From contig BNUH01000015.1 in assembly GCA_025997215.1 (NCBI GenBank), positions 1-53,831 of the forward strand: a stretch of 53,831 bases of DNA. Reading direction: 5' to 3'. This stretch comes from Clostridia bacterium. GTDB taxonomy: Bacteria; Bacillota_A; Clostridia; Christensenellales; Aristaeellaceae. Shown one piece after another: positions 14,736 through 23,116 of the stretch. The position numbers and the translations under genes were made by a program. The notes under the pieces were generated by a model. It was given only the letters and a program-made list of their open reading frames with translations. It searched no databases and was not told where the DNA came from. How positions within the stretch are numbered: position 1 is the first letter of the stretch; every line of letters starts with the position of its first letter.

Positions 14736-16343
14736 CTAATTCAAAGCCTCATGCAAAGTAGATCTCACCGCGCCGGGGCCTTCCAGCATCTTGATGAATA
14801 AACTCTCAATCTTCTCCCCAAGGCCGATGCTGTACAGATCCACCCCAAACAACTGTACATTATTCAGCACTTGGGTCAGCTGGCCATTGTAGCTACCTGG
14901 CTGGCCGAACTGAATCCCCGCCAGATGCGCCTGGACATCCGCCGCATACGGGTCAAAGCTGATCGTGAGCGGCCGCCCGTCGTCGTCCACGCCAACAAGG
15001 TAACGCATCCAGCCAGCTATCGCCAGCGGTATCGCGACCAAGCTCTTCACATCCAGGTCAGGAAATTCCGCGTAACTCTTCAGCGTCTCGCCGAATCGAA
15101 TCGCCACCTTCGCGCTGTGATCCACGACGATCCGCTCCGGCGTGTCCGGTATGTACGGATTGCTAAGCCGCTCGTCGATAACCTCGCGCAGGAATTCCAT
15201 GGGCTTGATGATCCCTGGATCCGTCACGACCGGCATCCCCTCGACCGCGCCGATCCGCTCGACCAACGCCCGTATATCAGGATCCCGCATCGACGCCGCT
15301 ATGCTGGGGAATCGCAGCAAGCACCCGAATACCGCCATGCCCGTGTGCAGCGGATTCAGGCAGGTGCACACCTTCATCCGCTCGGTTCGGTTGACCGTCT
15401 CGCGGTCGGTCATGTAGACGCCCGCCTGTTCCAGCGGCGGCCGGCCGTTGGGGAATTCATCCTCGATCACCAGGTACTCGGACGACTCGGCGTTCACGAA
15501 CGGCGCGATGAATGTGCCCTGTCCTGTGACGAGTATATCCATATCCACCAACCCCAGCTCCGTGAGATGTTCCTGCACCCTGGAATCCGGGCGCGGCGTG
15601 ATCTTGTCGATCATCGTCCATGGGAACGACACGCGGCTGGGTTCCGATAGATAATACATGAACCCTTCCTTCGCGAATCCGCTGACGATCCAGGCGGTGG
15701 CGATGGTAGTTATAGCCGCCTGCAGCTTCTCACCGTTATGGCTGCAGTTATCCAGACTGACCAGCGCGATGGGATCGCCGCCGTTGTTGTACCTTTCCAG
15801 CAACAGCGCGGTCGCTATCCCCATGGCGCTAGTGGGGCGCAGCGGGCCGTTGGTGATGTCATGGATAATGTCCGGGACGGGATTGCCCAGGGGATCCTTG
15901 GCCGTATAACCCTTCTCCGTGATCGTGAAGCTGATCATCTGCAGCGACGGCGCGGCGGCGATGGCCTTCAGCCGCGCGATGCCCGCATCCGTCAGCGATG
16001 TCACCGTTTCGGTAACGCTGGCCAGGACGGACCTATCCGTATGCCCATCCGCGTGCATGCTCACTAGCAACGCGAGGTTGTCATATGGTAAATAACTGCT
16101 TGAAAGAATCTCCGCGTCGAACGTCTCCGCCGCAATGATCCCTTCATTAGTTAGGCCCGCGTTCAGCAGATCATGCTGCAGCCGCGCGACGTACGCGCGG
16201 AATATATTACCCGCACCGAAGTGCAGCCAGCGCGGCATCTCACGCGTGGCTTGCGCCACAGCGCTAACATCGTATTGGGGTAACGCGATGCCCATCCGCT
16301 CCCATGCTGCGCGGTCTTGCAGCGCGCTCAAGCTCAATTGCAT
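14736..16343 (-). CDS. uxuB: mannitol dehydrogenase-family oxidoreductase, probable fructuronate reductase
   Basis: NAD-dependent polyol/uronate dehydrogenase. UxuB-type members reduce D-fructuronate to D-mannonate in glucuronate catabolism. 535 aa, full length. The N-terminal Rossmann region starts RWLHFGAGNIFRAYVARL, then come SLDNCSHNGEKL and MIDKITPRPD. The catalytic C-terminal domain has VTDPGIIKPMEFLREV and VDHSAKVAIRFGETLKSY. The family also contains mannitol and altronate dehydrogenases, so the exact substrate is inferred. The gene stands alone downstream of pepD with its own upstream palindrome; no uxuA or uxaC is nearby. ATG 16343 has a GGAGG site upstream. Confidence 0.8.
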   Translation of the reverse strand: MQLSLSALQDRAAWERMGIALPQYDVSAVAQATREMPRWLHFGAGNIFRAYVARLQHDLLNAGLTNEGIIAAETFDAEILSSSYLPYDNLALLVSMHADGHTDRSVLASVTETVTSLTDAGIARLKAIAAAPSLQMISFTITEKGYTAKDPLGNPVPDIIHDITNGPLRPTSAMGIATALLLERYNNGGDPIALVSLDNCSHNGEKLQAAITTIATAWIVSGFAKEGFMYYLSEPSRVSFPWTMIDKITPRPDSRVQEHLTELGLVDMDILVTGQGTFIAPFVNAESSEYLVIEDEFPNGRPPLEQAGVYMTDRETVNRTERMKVCTCLNPLHTGMAVFGCLLRFPSIAASMRDPDIRALVERIGAVEGMPVVTDPGIIKPMEFLREVIDERLSNPYIPDTPERIVVDHSAKVAIRFGETLKSYAEFPDLDVKSLVAIPLAIAGWMRYLVGVDDDGRPLTISFDPYAADVQAHLAGIQFGQPGSYNGQLTQVLNNVQLFGVDLYSIGLGEKIESLFIKMLEGPGAVRSTLHEALN

Positions 16344-16429
16344 TTTCTAAGCCTCCTCCTTTTATAGTCCAGGTATAGTCCAAATTTTTCACAACTATAT
16401 ATATTAGACACTCCCTTTCGATTTCCTTC

Positions 16430-16446
16430 TTGTGAATCGATCACAA
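16430..16446. promoter_or_regulatory. perfect palindrome upstream of uxuB, candidate operator
   Basis: TTGTGA-ATCGA-TCACAA, a 6-5-6 perfect inverted repeat in the 112-bp gap between pepD and uxuB. The half-sites resemble those of Crp/Fnr-type regulators, but the spacer is 5 instead of 6 nt. A partial TCACAA lies at about 16389. The regulator is unknown. Confidence 0.35.
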
Positions 16447-16455
16447 CGAAAATTT

Positions 16456-17898
16456 TTATTTCGCAAAATCCGACACAAGTTCTCTCACAAACTCATAAAC
16501 CCTGGCAAACGACGGAAGGTCCAGCCGCTCCTTAGGGCTATGAATACCGCTGGTGTTGCAGCCGATCGCGATCACATCCAGGTCAGGCCACTTTCCCTTG
16601 AATAGGCCGCACTCCAATCCACCATGGGTAGCGTACTCCTTCATCGTCTTACCCGTTATTTTTTCATAAATGGATTGAGCGCGCTTCCGCAACGGCGATT
16701 CCTCGTCGTACGCCCAGCCCGGATACTCGCTGCCCTGACTGTATATCGCACCGCATATTTTGGCCAACCGCTCGATCTTGTTGCCCAGCGCTTGCTTCAT
16801 CGATGGGTAAGTACTTCTGACCGCAGCGCTCATCCTAACACTGTCGGCATACGTAGTTATAACGCCTAAATTAAGTGATGTTATAACTATATCCAGTTTC
16901 TCACTGACATGCTTCACGCCGTTGGGGTGGAACAGAATCAGATTCATGATGGCTTCAGCCGAGGCGTCGTCCGCCTGCGCGTTCGCGCCCGACCGAACCC
17001 ATTCCAGCGTCAGGCCTGGATCGGTTTCCTTATACTCATCCTGATAACGTTCGCGGATGTCCTCCATGCGCGTTATGAATTCACCCGTTTTCCCCACGGG
17101 AATACTTACCATTAATTCACCCTCGTGCGGAATCGCGTTGTCCTTCGCGCCGCCTCGGATGGCGACCAGACCCGCGCCCAGATGCCGCAAGTCGGCCAGC
17201 GTGCGGCCAAGCAGCTTGTTGGCGTTCGCCTGGAATTTGTGAATATTCCCGCCCGAATGCCCGCCCGTCAACCCCTTCAGCGTGATGGTGTATACCTCGC
17301 CCTGCACCGGGACAATCTGGAATCGACGCTCCACCTGCGTCCTAAGCCCGCCCGAACACCCGACCGTTATCTCACCCTCCGGCCCGCAATCCATGTTGAT
17401 CATCTGCCGGGCCGACACCCACGCCGGATCGATCGCGCCTGCGCCCACCAGGCCAACCTCCTCCTGCGCGGTGAAGAGGCATTCCAGCGGCGGATGCGGC
17501 AGCTCGCTATCGGCCAGTAGCGCCAGCATAATCACGACCGCCGTGCCGTTGTCAGCGCCCAGCGTCGTGCCATCGGCGCGGAGTTTGTCCCCATCCAGGA
17601 TAAGTTTCAGCGGATCACGCGAAAAATCGTGCGCGGATCCTGCCTCCTTCTCGCAGACCATGTCCGTATGGCCTTGTAACGCAAGCGGCGCGGCCTGCTC
17701 GCCGCCATGCTGACCGGGTTTTGTGATCAGCACATTCCACAGAGCGTCACGTTTTGCGCTCAAACCATTGGCTGCGGCGAAGTCCAGCAGGTATTGCGAC
17801 ACGGCCTGCTCGTCGCCCGAGCCGCGCGGGATCCGGCTGATGTCCTCGAAATAGCGCAGCGGCGCTTTGGGTTCAACGTTAGTTAGAATGTATTCCAT
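16456..17898 (-). CDS. pepD: aminoacyl-histidine dipeptidase PepD (M20 peptidase)
   Basis: Cytoplasmic metallopeptidase that cleaves Xaa-His and other dipeptides. The 480-aa product matches PepD in length. It begins with the LRYFEDISRIPRGSGDE block. Metal-site motifs are LQGHTDMVCEKE (His), TTLGADNGTAV (Asp), FTAQEEVGLVGA (catalytic Glu pair) and a C-terminal THGGLECGLF (His). The lid domain lies between, with a GLTGGHSGG turn. I chose ATG 17898, which has AGGAGG about 9 nt upstream; the open frame extends 24 codons further without support. A minus-strand terminator lies just upstream at 17969-18002. Confidence 0.92.
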   Translation of the reverse strand: MEYILTNVEPKAPLRYFEDISRIPRGSGDEQAVSQYLLDFAAANGLSAKRDALWNVLITKPGQHGGEQAAPLALQGHTDMVCEKEAGSAHDFSRDPLKLILDGDKLRADGTTLGADNGTAVVIMLALLADSELPHPPLECLFTAQEEVGLVGAGAIDPAWVSARQMINMDCGPEGEITVGCSGGLRTQVERRFQIVPVQGEVYTITLKGLTGGHSGGNIHKFQANANKLLGRTLADLRHLGAGLVAIRGGAKDNAIPHEGELMVSIPVGKTGEFITRMEDIRERYQDEYKETDPGLTLEWVRSGANAQADDASAEAIMNLILFHPNGVKHVSEKLDIVITSLNLGVITTYADSVRMSAAVRSTYPSMKQALGNKIERLAKICGAIYSQGSEYPGWAYDEESPLRKRAQSIYEKITGKTMKEYATHGGLECGLFKGKWPDLDVIAIGCNTSGIHSPKERLDLPSFARVYEFVRELVSDFAK

Positions 17899-17968
17899 GG
17901 GTGCATCGCCTCCTGCGCCTATTATACCACCATTTGGCAGGCGATGCCAGAATGCCCAGCCATCCGCC

Positions 17969-18002
17969 AAAAAAAGAGGAGGGGAGGCGCTGGCGTCTCC
18001 CC
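17969..18002 (-). terminator. minus-strand intrinsic terminator
   Basis: GGGGAGGCG (17981-17989) pairs with CGTCTCCCC (17994-18002) around a 4-nt loop. On the minus strand it is followed by TCCTC and seven Ts (complement of 17969-17975). It would end transcripts coming from the small toxin gene at 18.3 kb before pepD. Confidence 0.7.
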
Positions 18003-18073
18003 TTCGATAACAGTGTATGCCCGAACCCCAATGGCGTGCATCTATCTCGCGAACTTTTTAACTAAACTATTTT

Positions 18074-18087
18074 GCAAGCGCTTTAGC
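18074..18087. promoter_or_regulatory. LacI/CcpA-like palindrome
   Basis: GCAAGCGCTTTAGC has the AAGCGCTT core of LacI-family and catabolite (cre) operators. It lies about 40 bp before the -35 of the small-RNA promoter. The flanks deviate from cre, so this is a weak call. Confidence 0.25.
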
Positions 18088-18124
18088 TCCGCCGCAATGT
18101 TCAATTCCGCTGAAAAAATAAGTG

Positions 18125-18152
18125 TTGCATTTCGGCGAGAATCGGATATAAT
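18125..18152 (+). promoter_or_regulatory. promoter of small RNA copy 1
   Basis: TTGCAT (18125-18130), 16-nt spacer, perfect TATAAT (18147-18152). The same TTGCAT/TATAAT pair precedes the second RNA copy at 45706-45734. Confidence 0.75.
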
Positions 18153-18158
18153 GGTGAC

Positions 18159-18260
18159 AGGGAGAATCCTAATAGGAGCTACCGCCGCACGTATTCTATG
18201 TTACCGGGACACCACAGAACCGTTGCAGGTGCTACGCTGCAGCGGTTCCGCTACTTTTTC
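18159..18260 (+). ncRNA. small RNA, candidate type I antitoxin (copy 1)
   Basis: A roughly 100-nt transcript is predicted from the promoter at 18125-18152 to a terminator hairpin: GAACCGTTGCAG (18217-18228) pairs with CTGCAGCGGTTC (18237-18248), then CGCTACTTTTT. It runs convergently into the 3' end of the small toxin gene (stop at 18251-18253), so the same hairpin lies at the end of both transcripts. This is the arrangement of Fst/par-type type I toxin-antitoxin loci. The second copy at 45740-45838 shares the 5' GTGACAGGG, an internal CCGCACG and the terminator stem. There is no good coding frame. The regulatory role is inferred. Confidence 0.65.
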
Positions 18261-18343
18261 CGTGCTTTCAGGATAGCCGAAGCTATCTGAACGAGCAACC
18301 CGAGCGACGCAATGAATAACGAGCACTTCTCGTATAACGTCAT
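18251..18343 (-). CDS. small holin-like type I toxin peptide (30 aa)
   Basis: The 30-residue frame starts MTLYEKCSLFIASLG, continues through a hydrophobic stretch and ends KARKK. The pattern M-T-x-Y-E at the N-terminus, one membrane helix (about residues 8-25) and a short basic tail match the putative holin-like toxin (Hol_Tox) and Fst/TxpA class of membrane-active type I toxins. ATG 18343 is preceded on the minus strand by a near-perfect AAGGAGGTGA site. The stop codon abuts the hairpin shared with the convergent small RNA. No clear minus-strand promoter was found; TTGAAA with TATTTT at 19-nt spacing around 18400-18430 is weak. It is too short for ordinary gene callers. Confidence 0.7.
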   Translation of the reverse strand: MTLYEKCSLFIASLGLLVQIASAILKARKK

Positions 18344-18450
18344 CAGGCTCTCACCTCCTTGCACGAATGATACTAAAGAATCTGCAGAATATTATGAGAA
18401 AAAATAGCGTTCATCCAGCACACAGTTTCAAATCCAATGTTCAAATCCGA

Positions 18451-18479
18451 TTGACAATTTGTAAACAAAGTGCTAAAAT
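18451..18479 (+). promoter_or_regulatory. sigma-A promoter of ABC importer 1
   Basis: TTGACA (18451-18456), 17-nt spacer, TAAAAT (18474-18479), about 64 nt before the first permease gene. It is divergent from the small toxin gene. Confidence 0.75.
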
Positions 18480-18542
18480 GAAGCTAACGTTTTCTGTGCG
18501 TATTTTTCTGATAACTTTTGCGTTGGCAGAGGGGGAACGTCG

Positions 18543-19499
18543 GTGCAGCTAGAGGCGCGTACTATTGACCACTCGCGCATCTTACGAAGATCCGTCATGA
18601 ATAGGGCCAAGCGCTACTGGGTGCTGTACGTGTTGCTGCTGTTGCCCATGGCGTATTTTGTCGTATTCCGTTACATGCCCATGCCGTTCATGATCCAGGC
18701 ATTCAAGCAAAACAATATCATCAAACCCATCTGGCAGGTGCCGTGGGCCAAGAATAACGGTCTTGAATTCTTTCTAAAAGCATTCAAGAACCTAGATTTC
18801 TGGTACGCGGTGCGCAACACGCTGATGCTCAACATCCTCGACCTGGTCATCGGCTTCCCAGCGCCCATCATCTTGGCCATAATCCTCAACGAACTGCGCT
18901 TCCCGCGCTTCAAACGCCTCACCCAGACCATCGCGTATATGCCTCACTTCCTGTCCTGGGTTATCATTTACGGCCTGGCGATGCGGCTGTTCGCACCGAC
19001 CGAAGGCTTGATCAATATATTGCTCACCCGCGCGGGCTTCTCCGCGATCCACTTCATGGATAACCCGACGAACTGGATTTTCACGTACGTATTCCTGGGC
19101 ATATGGCAGTCCGTCGGCTGGAACACGATCATATACCTGGCCGCTATAACCAATATCAATCCAGAACTATACGAGGCCGCACGCGTGGACGGCGCCAAGC
19201 GAATGCAGGAAATCTGGCATGTCACGCTGCCATCCCTGCGCCCGACGATCATCGTGCTGCTGGTGCTAAGCCTAGGCAACATTATGGGCGGCAGCTTCGA
19301 TCGGCCGTATGTGCTGCGCAACATGCTCGTCAACAAGGTGTCCGACGTCATCTCCATATTCGTGTACCGCAACGGTATCCAGGGGATGCAATTCTCCCTG
19401 ACGACCGCCGTAGGTCTGTTCCAATCGGTGATCAACGTGATTTTCCTGGTCTTGGCAAACCTGTTCGCCCGCAGGATCGGCGAGCGCGGTTTACTGTAA
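18543..19499 (+). CDS. lplB: CUT1-type sugar ABC transporter permease, LplB-like (system 1)
   Basis: Inner-membrane channel subunit of a carbohydrate importer, partner of the next gene. 318 aa with six helices. The EAA loop (EAARVDGAKRMQEIWHVTLP) contacts the ATPase. The opening FRYMPMPFMIQAFK resembles the family's FKYxPMYG block. I keep the GTG at 18543, since a GAGGGGG site lies about 8 nt upstream; an ATG at 18597 would also give a whole permease. No ATPase gene is linked, as is usual for LplB/YtcP systems, which share an MsmK-type ATPase. Followed by ytcP after 12 nt. Confidence 0.9.
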   Translation: MQLEARTIDHSRILRRSVMNRAKRYWVLYVLLLLPMAYFVVFRYMPMPFMIQAFKQNNIIKPIWQVPWAKNNGLEFFLKAFKNLDFWYAVRNTLMLNILDLVIGFPAPIILAIILNELRFPRFKRLTQTIAYMPHFLSWVIIYGLAMRLFAPTEGLINILLTRAGFSAIHFMDNPTNWIFTYVFLGIWQSVGWNTIIYLAAITNINPELYEAARVDGAKRMQEIWHVTLPSLRPTIIVLLVLSLGNIMGGSFDRPYVLRNMLVNKVSDVISIFVYRNGIQGMQFSLTTAVGLFQSVINVIFLVLANLFARRIGERGLL

Positions 19500-19511
19500 G
19501 GGGGTTGCGGC

Positions 19512-20381
19512 ATGGTAAGATCCAACAACAGCAAGGCCGGCGACGTCGTCATAGTGGCGCTGTGCGGTTTCATCATTGCGATATGCGTCCTACCTATCGT
19601 CAACATCGCCGTGCGCTCGGTCAGCTCCGCGGACGCGCTGATCCGCAATAAAGTTACCCTCTGGCCCATAGGATTCAGCCTGGAATCCTACCGCCGCGTC
19701 CTAACCTCGGCAAAGTATACTTATTCCCTGGGATTTACGGCTGTGCTGACAGTCATATGCGTAGCCGTCTCGCTGGTGATGACAACGCTGTGCGCGTATC
19801 CGCTGACGTTTGACAACCTGCCCGGCAAGACCTTCTTTAACACAGTTGCGCTGATAACGATGTACTTCGGCGCGGGCACGATCCCCACTTACTTACTAAT
19901 CAAGGATCTTAAACTGCTGGATAACCCGCTGGTGCTGATACTGCCCTCGTGCCTTAGCGTATTCAATATGATACTGATGCGCAGCTTCTTCTACGGCATC
20001 CCCGCGAGTTTGCGCGAATCCGCCGAGATCGACGGCGGCGGGCCGTTGCGCGTCCTGATCAGCATATACATCCCGCTGTCGCTGCCCGTCATCGCGACGC
20101 TGGCGCTGTTCTACGCGGTCGGACGCTGGAACGGTTACGCCGACGCGCTGATGTATATAAAGGATACAAAGTATTACCCCATACAGTTATTGCTGTATAA
20201 CCTGCTCAACAATTCCCAAAGCCTGGAGGTCGCGACCCAGGAGGGCTTCTCAACGCCGGGCGCGGCGGAGTCGATCAAATCCGCAACGGTCATGTTCGCG
20301 ACGATACCTATACTCTTAATATATCCATGGCTTCAGAAGTATTTCATCGCCGGCGTCACACTCGGCGCGGTGAAGGAATAG
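19512..20381 (+). CDS. ytcP: CUT1-type sugar ABC transporter permease, YtcP-like (system 1)
   Basis: Second permease subunit of the same importer. 289 aa with six helices. The N-terminal ILPIVNIAVRSVSSADALI block is typical of YtcP, as are the FFNTVALITMYFGAGTIP segment and the EAA loop ESAEIDGGGPLRVLISIYIP. It ends with a GAVKE tail like its system 2 homologue (GSVKG). ATG 19512 has GGGG upstream. Heterodimer with the preceding permease is inferred from family and adjacency. Confidence 0.91.
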   Translation: MVRSNNSKAGDVVIVALCGFIIAICVLPIVNIAVRSVSSADALIRNKVTLWPIGFSLESYRRVLTSAKYTYSLGFTAVLTVICVAVSLVMTTLCAYPLTFDNLPGKTFFNTVALITMYFGAGTIPTYLLIKDLKLLDNPLVLILPSCLSVFNMILMRSFFYGIPASLRESAEIDGGGPLRVLISIYIPLSLPVIATLALFYAVGRWNGYADALMYIKDTKYYPIQLLLYNLLNNSQSLEVATQEGFSTPGAAESIKSATVMFATIPILLIYPWLQKYFIAGVTLGAVKE

Positions 20382-20414
20382 ATATCAACTTTCTATATCT
20401 TGAGGAGGAAAAGC

Positions 20415-22085
20415 ATGAACAAAGTCCTTAGATTCCTGGCTCTGACCCTAACGGTTGTCATGTTATTCGGCATGACCGCCGCGCTGGCGGAAGCCGTGCC
20501 CGCCGCGACCTATGACCAGTATGGCCTGGACGAAAACCTGAAGTTCAAGGAAACCAAGACCATCACCGTTGAAGTCTATGACCGCAGCGTGGACGACGGT
20601 CCCGCGCCCGATAACAGCGTCTACACCGACTTCATCAAGCAGGGCATGCTGGATAAGCATAACGTCGCGGTAGAATTCGTCCGCGTGCCGCGCTGGACCG
20701 AGCCGCAGGATATCGCGAACCTGCTGGCCGCCGGTTCCGCTCCCGACATCTGCCTGACCTACCAGTACAATGTCGTTCAGACCTACGGTCAGATGGGCGG
20801 CGTGCTCGACCTGAGCGAATATCTGGTAGACCTGCAGTCCTGGCTGCCCAACCTATATGATCTGCTCCAGGAAGATCTGATTTTCTGGGACAAGGACGTC
20901 GAGGATGGCCACGTATGGGCCGTTGAAGCGCGCCGCGTGGATACCTGGCAGCAGAACACGTTCGTACGCGAGGACTGGCTCAAGAAGCTGGGCCTGGAAA
21001 TCCCGACGACCTTCCAGGAATTCGAGGACACGCTCCTCGCGTTCAAGGATAACGCGGAGCTGCTGCTCGGCGCGGACGCCGACAAGATGATCCCCTTCGA
21101 ATTCACCTACGACGCGAGCTTCCGCTGGCAGCCGATCCTGGACAGCCTCACGCCGGACGCTTTCTCCGACAGGGATCTGTATATCAGCTCCATCGACGAC
21201 CGGAAGTTCGGCTGGCCGGCCGCCAAGGAAACCGCGCGTATCCTGAACAAGTGGTACAACCTGGGCCTGTGCTGGAACGACTTCGCGATGTATGATGCCT
21301 CCACCCTGGGCACCCTCGAGGATGACATGCTAAAGGCTGGCTACATCGGATCGTTCATCCACAACAGCGACTATCCGTACCGCAACGGCGCGGACAGCAT
21401 CCATAACGCCCTCAAGCGTCTGATTGGCGACGACGCGGCCTTCGTTTCGATCAACCCCTTCCCGAACGACAGCGGCAAAGTGGTTCGTTGGGCGCCGGCC
21501 ATCGCCTCCGATCGGAAGGTCTTCTTCCCTTCCACGAACGATGAGCCGATCGCTTCCTTGCTTTACCTGGATTGGATCTCCACGCTGGAGAACCGCATGT
21601 TCCTGCAGATCGGCGAAGAGGGCGTCACCCATGAAGTCATGCCCGACGGCGCGATCAAGGTCATCGGCATATCCGGCGACAAGAAGATGAACTCCGTCAG
21701 CAACATCGACTATACCATCACGATCAACGGCCTGGACTTCGGCGATCCAGAGTTGAAGGTTAAGTCGCAGGCGTTGAATTACGACAACACCGATCCTTCC
21801 TATGTCAATCAGTTCATACATGACTACCTGGATTTCGCCAGGCCCGCTAAGGCCCTGCTGACAGGCGTGACCATCGAAGCCGCCGAAGGCATCATGCAGG
21901 AGCTGGCCAACAAGCGCGACGCGATCCTGGGTCAGGCTATAACCGCCTCGGTCGATCAGTTCGACGCGATCTGGGATGCCGGCGTAGCCGACTACATGCG
22001 TTCCGGCGGCCAGGCCATCAAGGACGAGCGCGCCGAGAAGTGGCTGAAGTACTACGGCGACGTAGATACCATGCCGGAGGATTAA
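20415..22085 (+). CDS. extracellular sugar-binding protein (LplA-like), no lipobox
   Basis: Substrate-capturing subunit of importer 1; family 1 solute-binding protein. 556 aa from ATG 20415, with GAGGAGG 5-6 nt upstream. The signal peptide core (about residues 5-20) ends at AALAEA, a standard signal peptidase I site. There is no cysteine, although LplA homologues in Gram-positives are normally lipoproteins. The mature part shows an N-terminal TITVEVYDRS strand, the LLAAGSAPDICLTY motif and a WLKKLGLEIPTTFQEFEDTL segment. The ligand is probably an oligosaccharide but cannot be named from sequence. Confidence 0.9.
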   Translation: MNKVLRFLALTLTVVMLFGMTAALAEAVPAATYDQYGLDENLKFKETKTITVEVYDRSVDDGPAPDNSVYTDFIKQGMLDKHNVAVEFVRVPRWTEPQDIANLLAAGSAPDICLTYQYNVVQTYGQMGGVLDLSEYLVDLQSWLPNLYDLLQEDLIFWDKDVEDGHVWAVEARRVDTWQQNTFVREDWLKKLGLEIPTTFQEFEDTLLAFKDNAELLLGADADKMIPFEFTYDASFRWQPILDSLTPDAFSDRDLYISSIDDRKFGWPAAKETARILNKWYNLGLCWNDFAMYDASTLGTLEDDMLKAGYIGSFIHNSDYPYRNGADSIHNALKRLIGDDAAFVSINPFPNDSGKVVRWAPAIASDRKVFFPSTNDEPIASLLYLDWISTLENRMFLQIGEEGVTHEVMPDGAIKVIGISGDKKMNSVSNIDYTITINGLDFGDPELKVKSQALNYDNTDPSYVNQFIHDYLDFARPAKALLTGVTIEAAEGIMQELANKRDAILGQAITASVDQFDAIWDAGVADYMRSGGQAIKDERAEKWLKYYGDVDTMPED

Positions 22086-22120
22086 TCGACACCGCTAACT
22101 AAGTCGATCAATGCTGAAAT

Positions 22121-22146
22121 AAGGCTGCCGGGTAACCGACAGCCTT
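22121..22146. terminator. bidirectional terminator between importer 1 and the GT11 gene
   Basis: AAGGCTGCCGG (22121-22131) pairs with CCGACAGCCTT (22136-22146) with one mismatch, then TTAAT. It serves two convergent genes and touches the stop codon of the minus-strand gene. Confidence 0.6.
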
Positions 22147-23054
22147 TAATATATAATCTTCTTTCCGACCAGTTTGCCTAATAATTTCCATTCCGGCATA
22201 ATCAACGGATTAACACGTTCCGACGATCTGTATTTCGGCGCGATAACGGTTTTGCCCGCACTCTCGCTTAAATATTGCGCCCAGAACGTAAAAGTGCTAT
22301 AAGGTATAATAAAATGCCTGCACGCGCGCATAAGTTCCATCTCTTCGGCGGCTTCGGTCTCGTCGTTATTATCTACTATGATACAATTGCTAAACGTTTT
22401 CTCGCGCTTGACAAACTTTATATCATTGCTGAATACGAAAAAAACCGCGTCCGGATACTTCTTCCGCATCATATTCATAGCAGTTCTATAGTAATCGCAA
22501 TCCCAGTTGTTTTTGCTGGTGTGCTTGACAGAATCATTGCGTCTTACATGTACGCAAACCGCGTTAGGTGTCTCCATAATCTGACCCATCGTTAACATGT
22601 TGCTGTCCTTCAGTTGCCCAGCGAATCTGAAGTCCTCCAGCAGCTTTGACCGGATCGGATCATATACGGCATGATTCAAGTATAAACAATCCTCCAGCAA
22701 ATCCTTAGCGTCTTTGTTTATCTTTATAGGCTCTATCAGTATCAGTCCAAAAAACATGCCCCGCGCCTGCAGATACTGTGCGCTGCTGGCGCAGTTAGGC
22801 TTCAGCTTGTCGCGTTGTTCATAGCATTTGCGGATATACTCTTTTTGCTTTTCATCCAACTCATTAGCTGAAACAACGCGCAAACGCTCCGCCAGCTTGT
22901 ATTTGTCCAACTGATACAAACTGTGCCTTTGCGAGGCATTCTCAAAATCTTTATAAATAAGCACATCCATACCTGTCAACAGCTGCAGCTTCCGCATAAA
23001 CGCGTAACGGTATATCTGATTACCCAGACCGGAACCAATTCTAGCATATATCAC
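22146..23054 (-). CDS. glycosyltransferase family 11 (alpha-1,2-fucosyltransferase-like)
   Basis: GT11 enzymes transfer fucose from GDP-fucose to surface glycans. 302 aa, normal length. The N-terminal GLGNQIYRYAFMRKLQ motif and the VHVRRND motif (HxRR, the nucleotide-sugar site) are diagnostic. The third block with FFVFSNDIKFVK and RACRHFIIPYSTFTFWA also matches. The gene is noticeably more AT-rich than its neighbours, stands alone without other glycan genes, and lies between unrelated convergent and co-directional genes, which suggests acquisition. The acceptor is unknown. Confidence 0.88.
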   Translation of the reverse strand: MIYARIGSGLGNQIYRYAFMRKLQLLTGMDVLIYKDFENASQRHSLYQLDKYKLAERLRVVSANELDEKQKEYIRKCYEQRDKLKPNCASSAQYLQARGMFFGLILIEPIKINKDAKDLLEDCLYLNHAVYDPIRSKLLEDFRFAGQLKDSNMLTMGQIMETPNAVCVHVRRNDSVKHTSKNNWDCDYYRTAMNMMRKKYPDAVFFVFSNDIKFVKREKTFSNCIIVDNNDETEAAEEMELMRACRHFIIPYSTFTFWAQYLSESAGKTVIAPKYRSSERVNPLIMPEWKLLGKLVGKKIIY

Positions 23055-23116
23055 AAATTATTCACCTCGCACTATATGCTATGCTGGCAATCCCGCCGCG
23101 TGACAGGTATCTTTCC

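Noticed and set aside
14871..15650. 259-aa plus-strand open frame opposite uxuB
   Set aside because: Arg/His-rich antisense frame of a well-supported gene.
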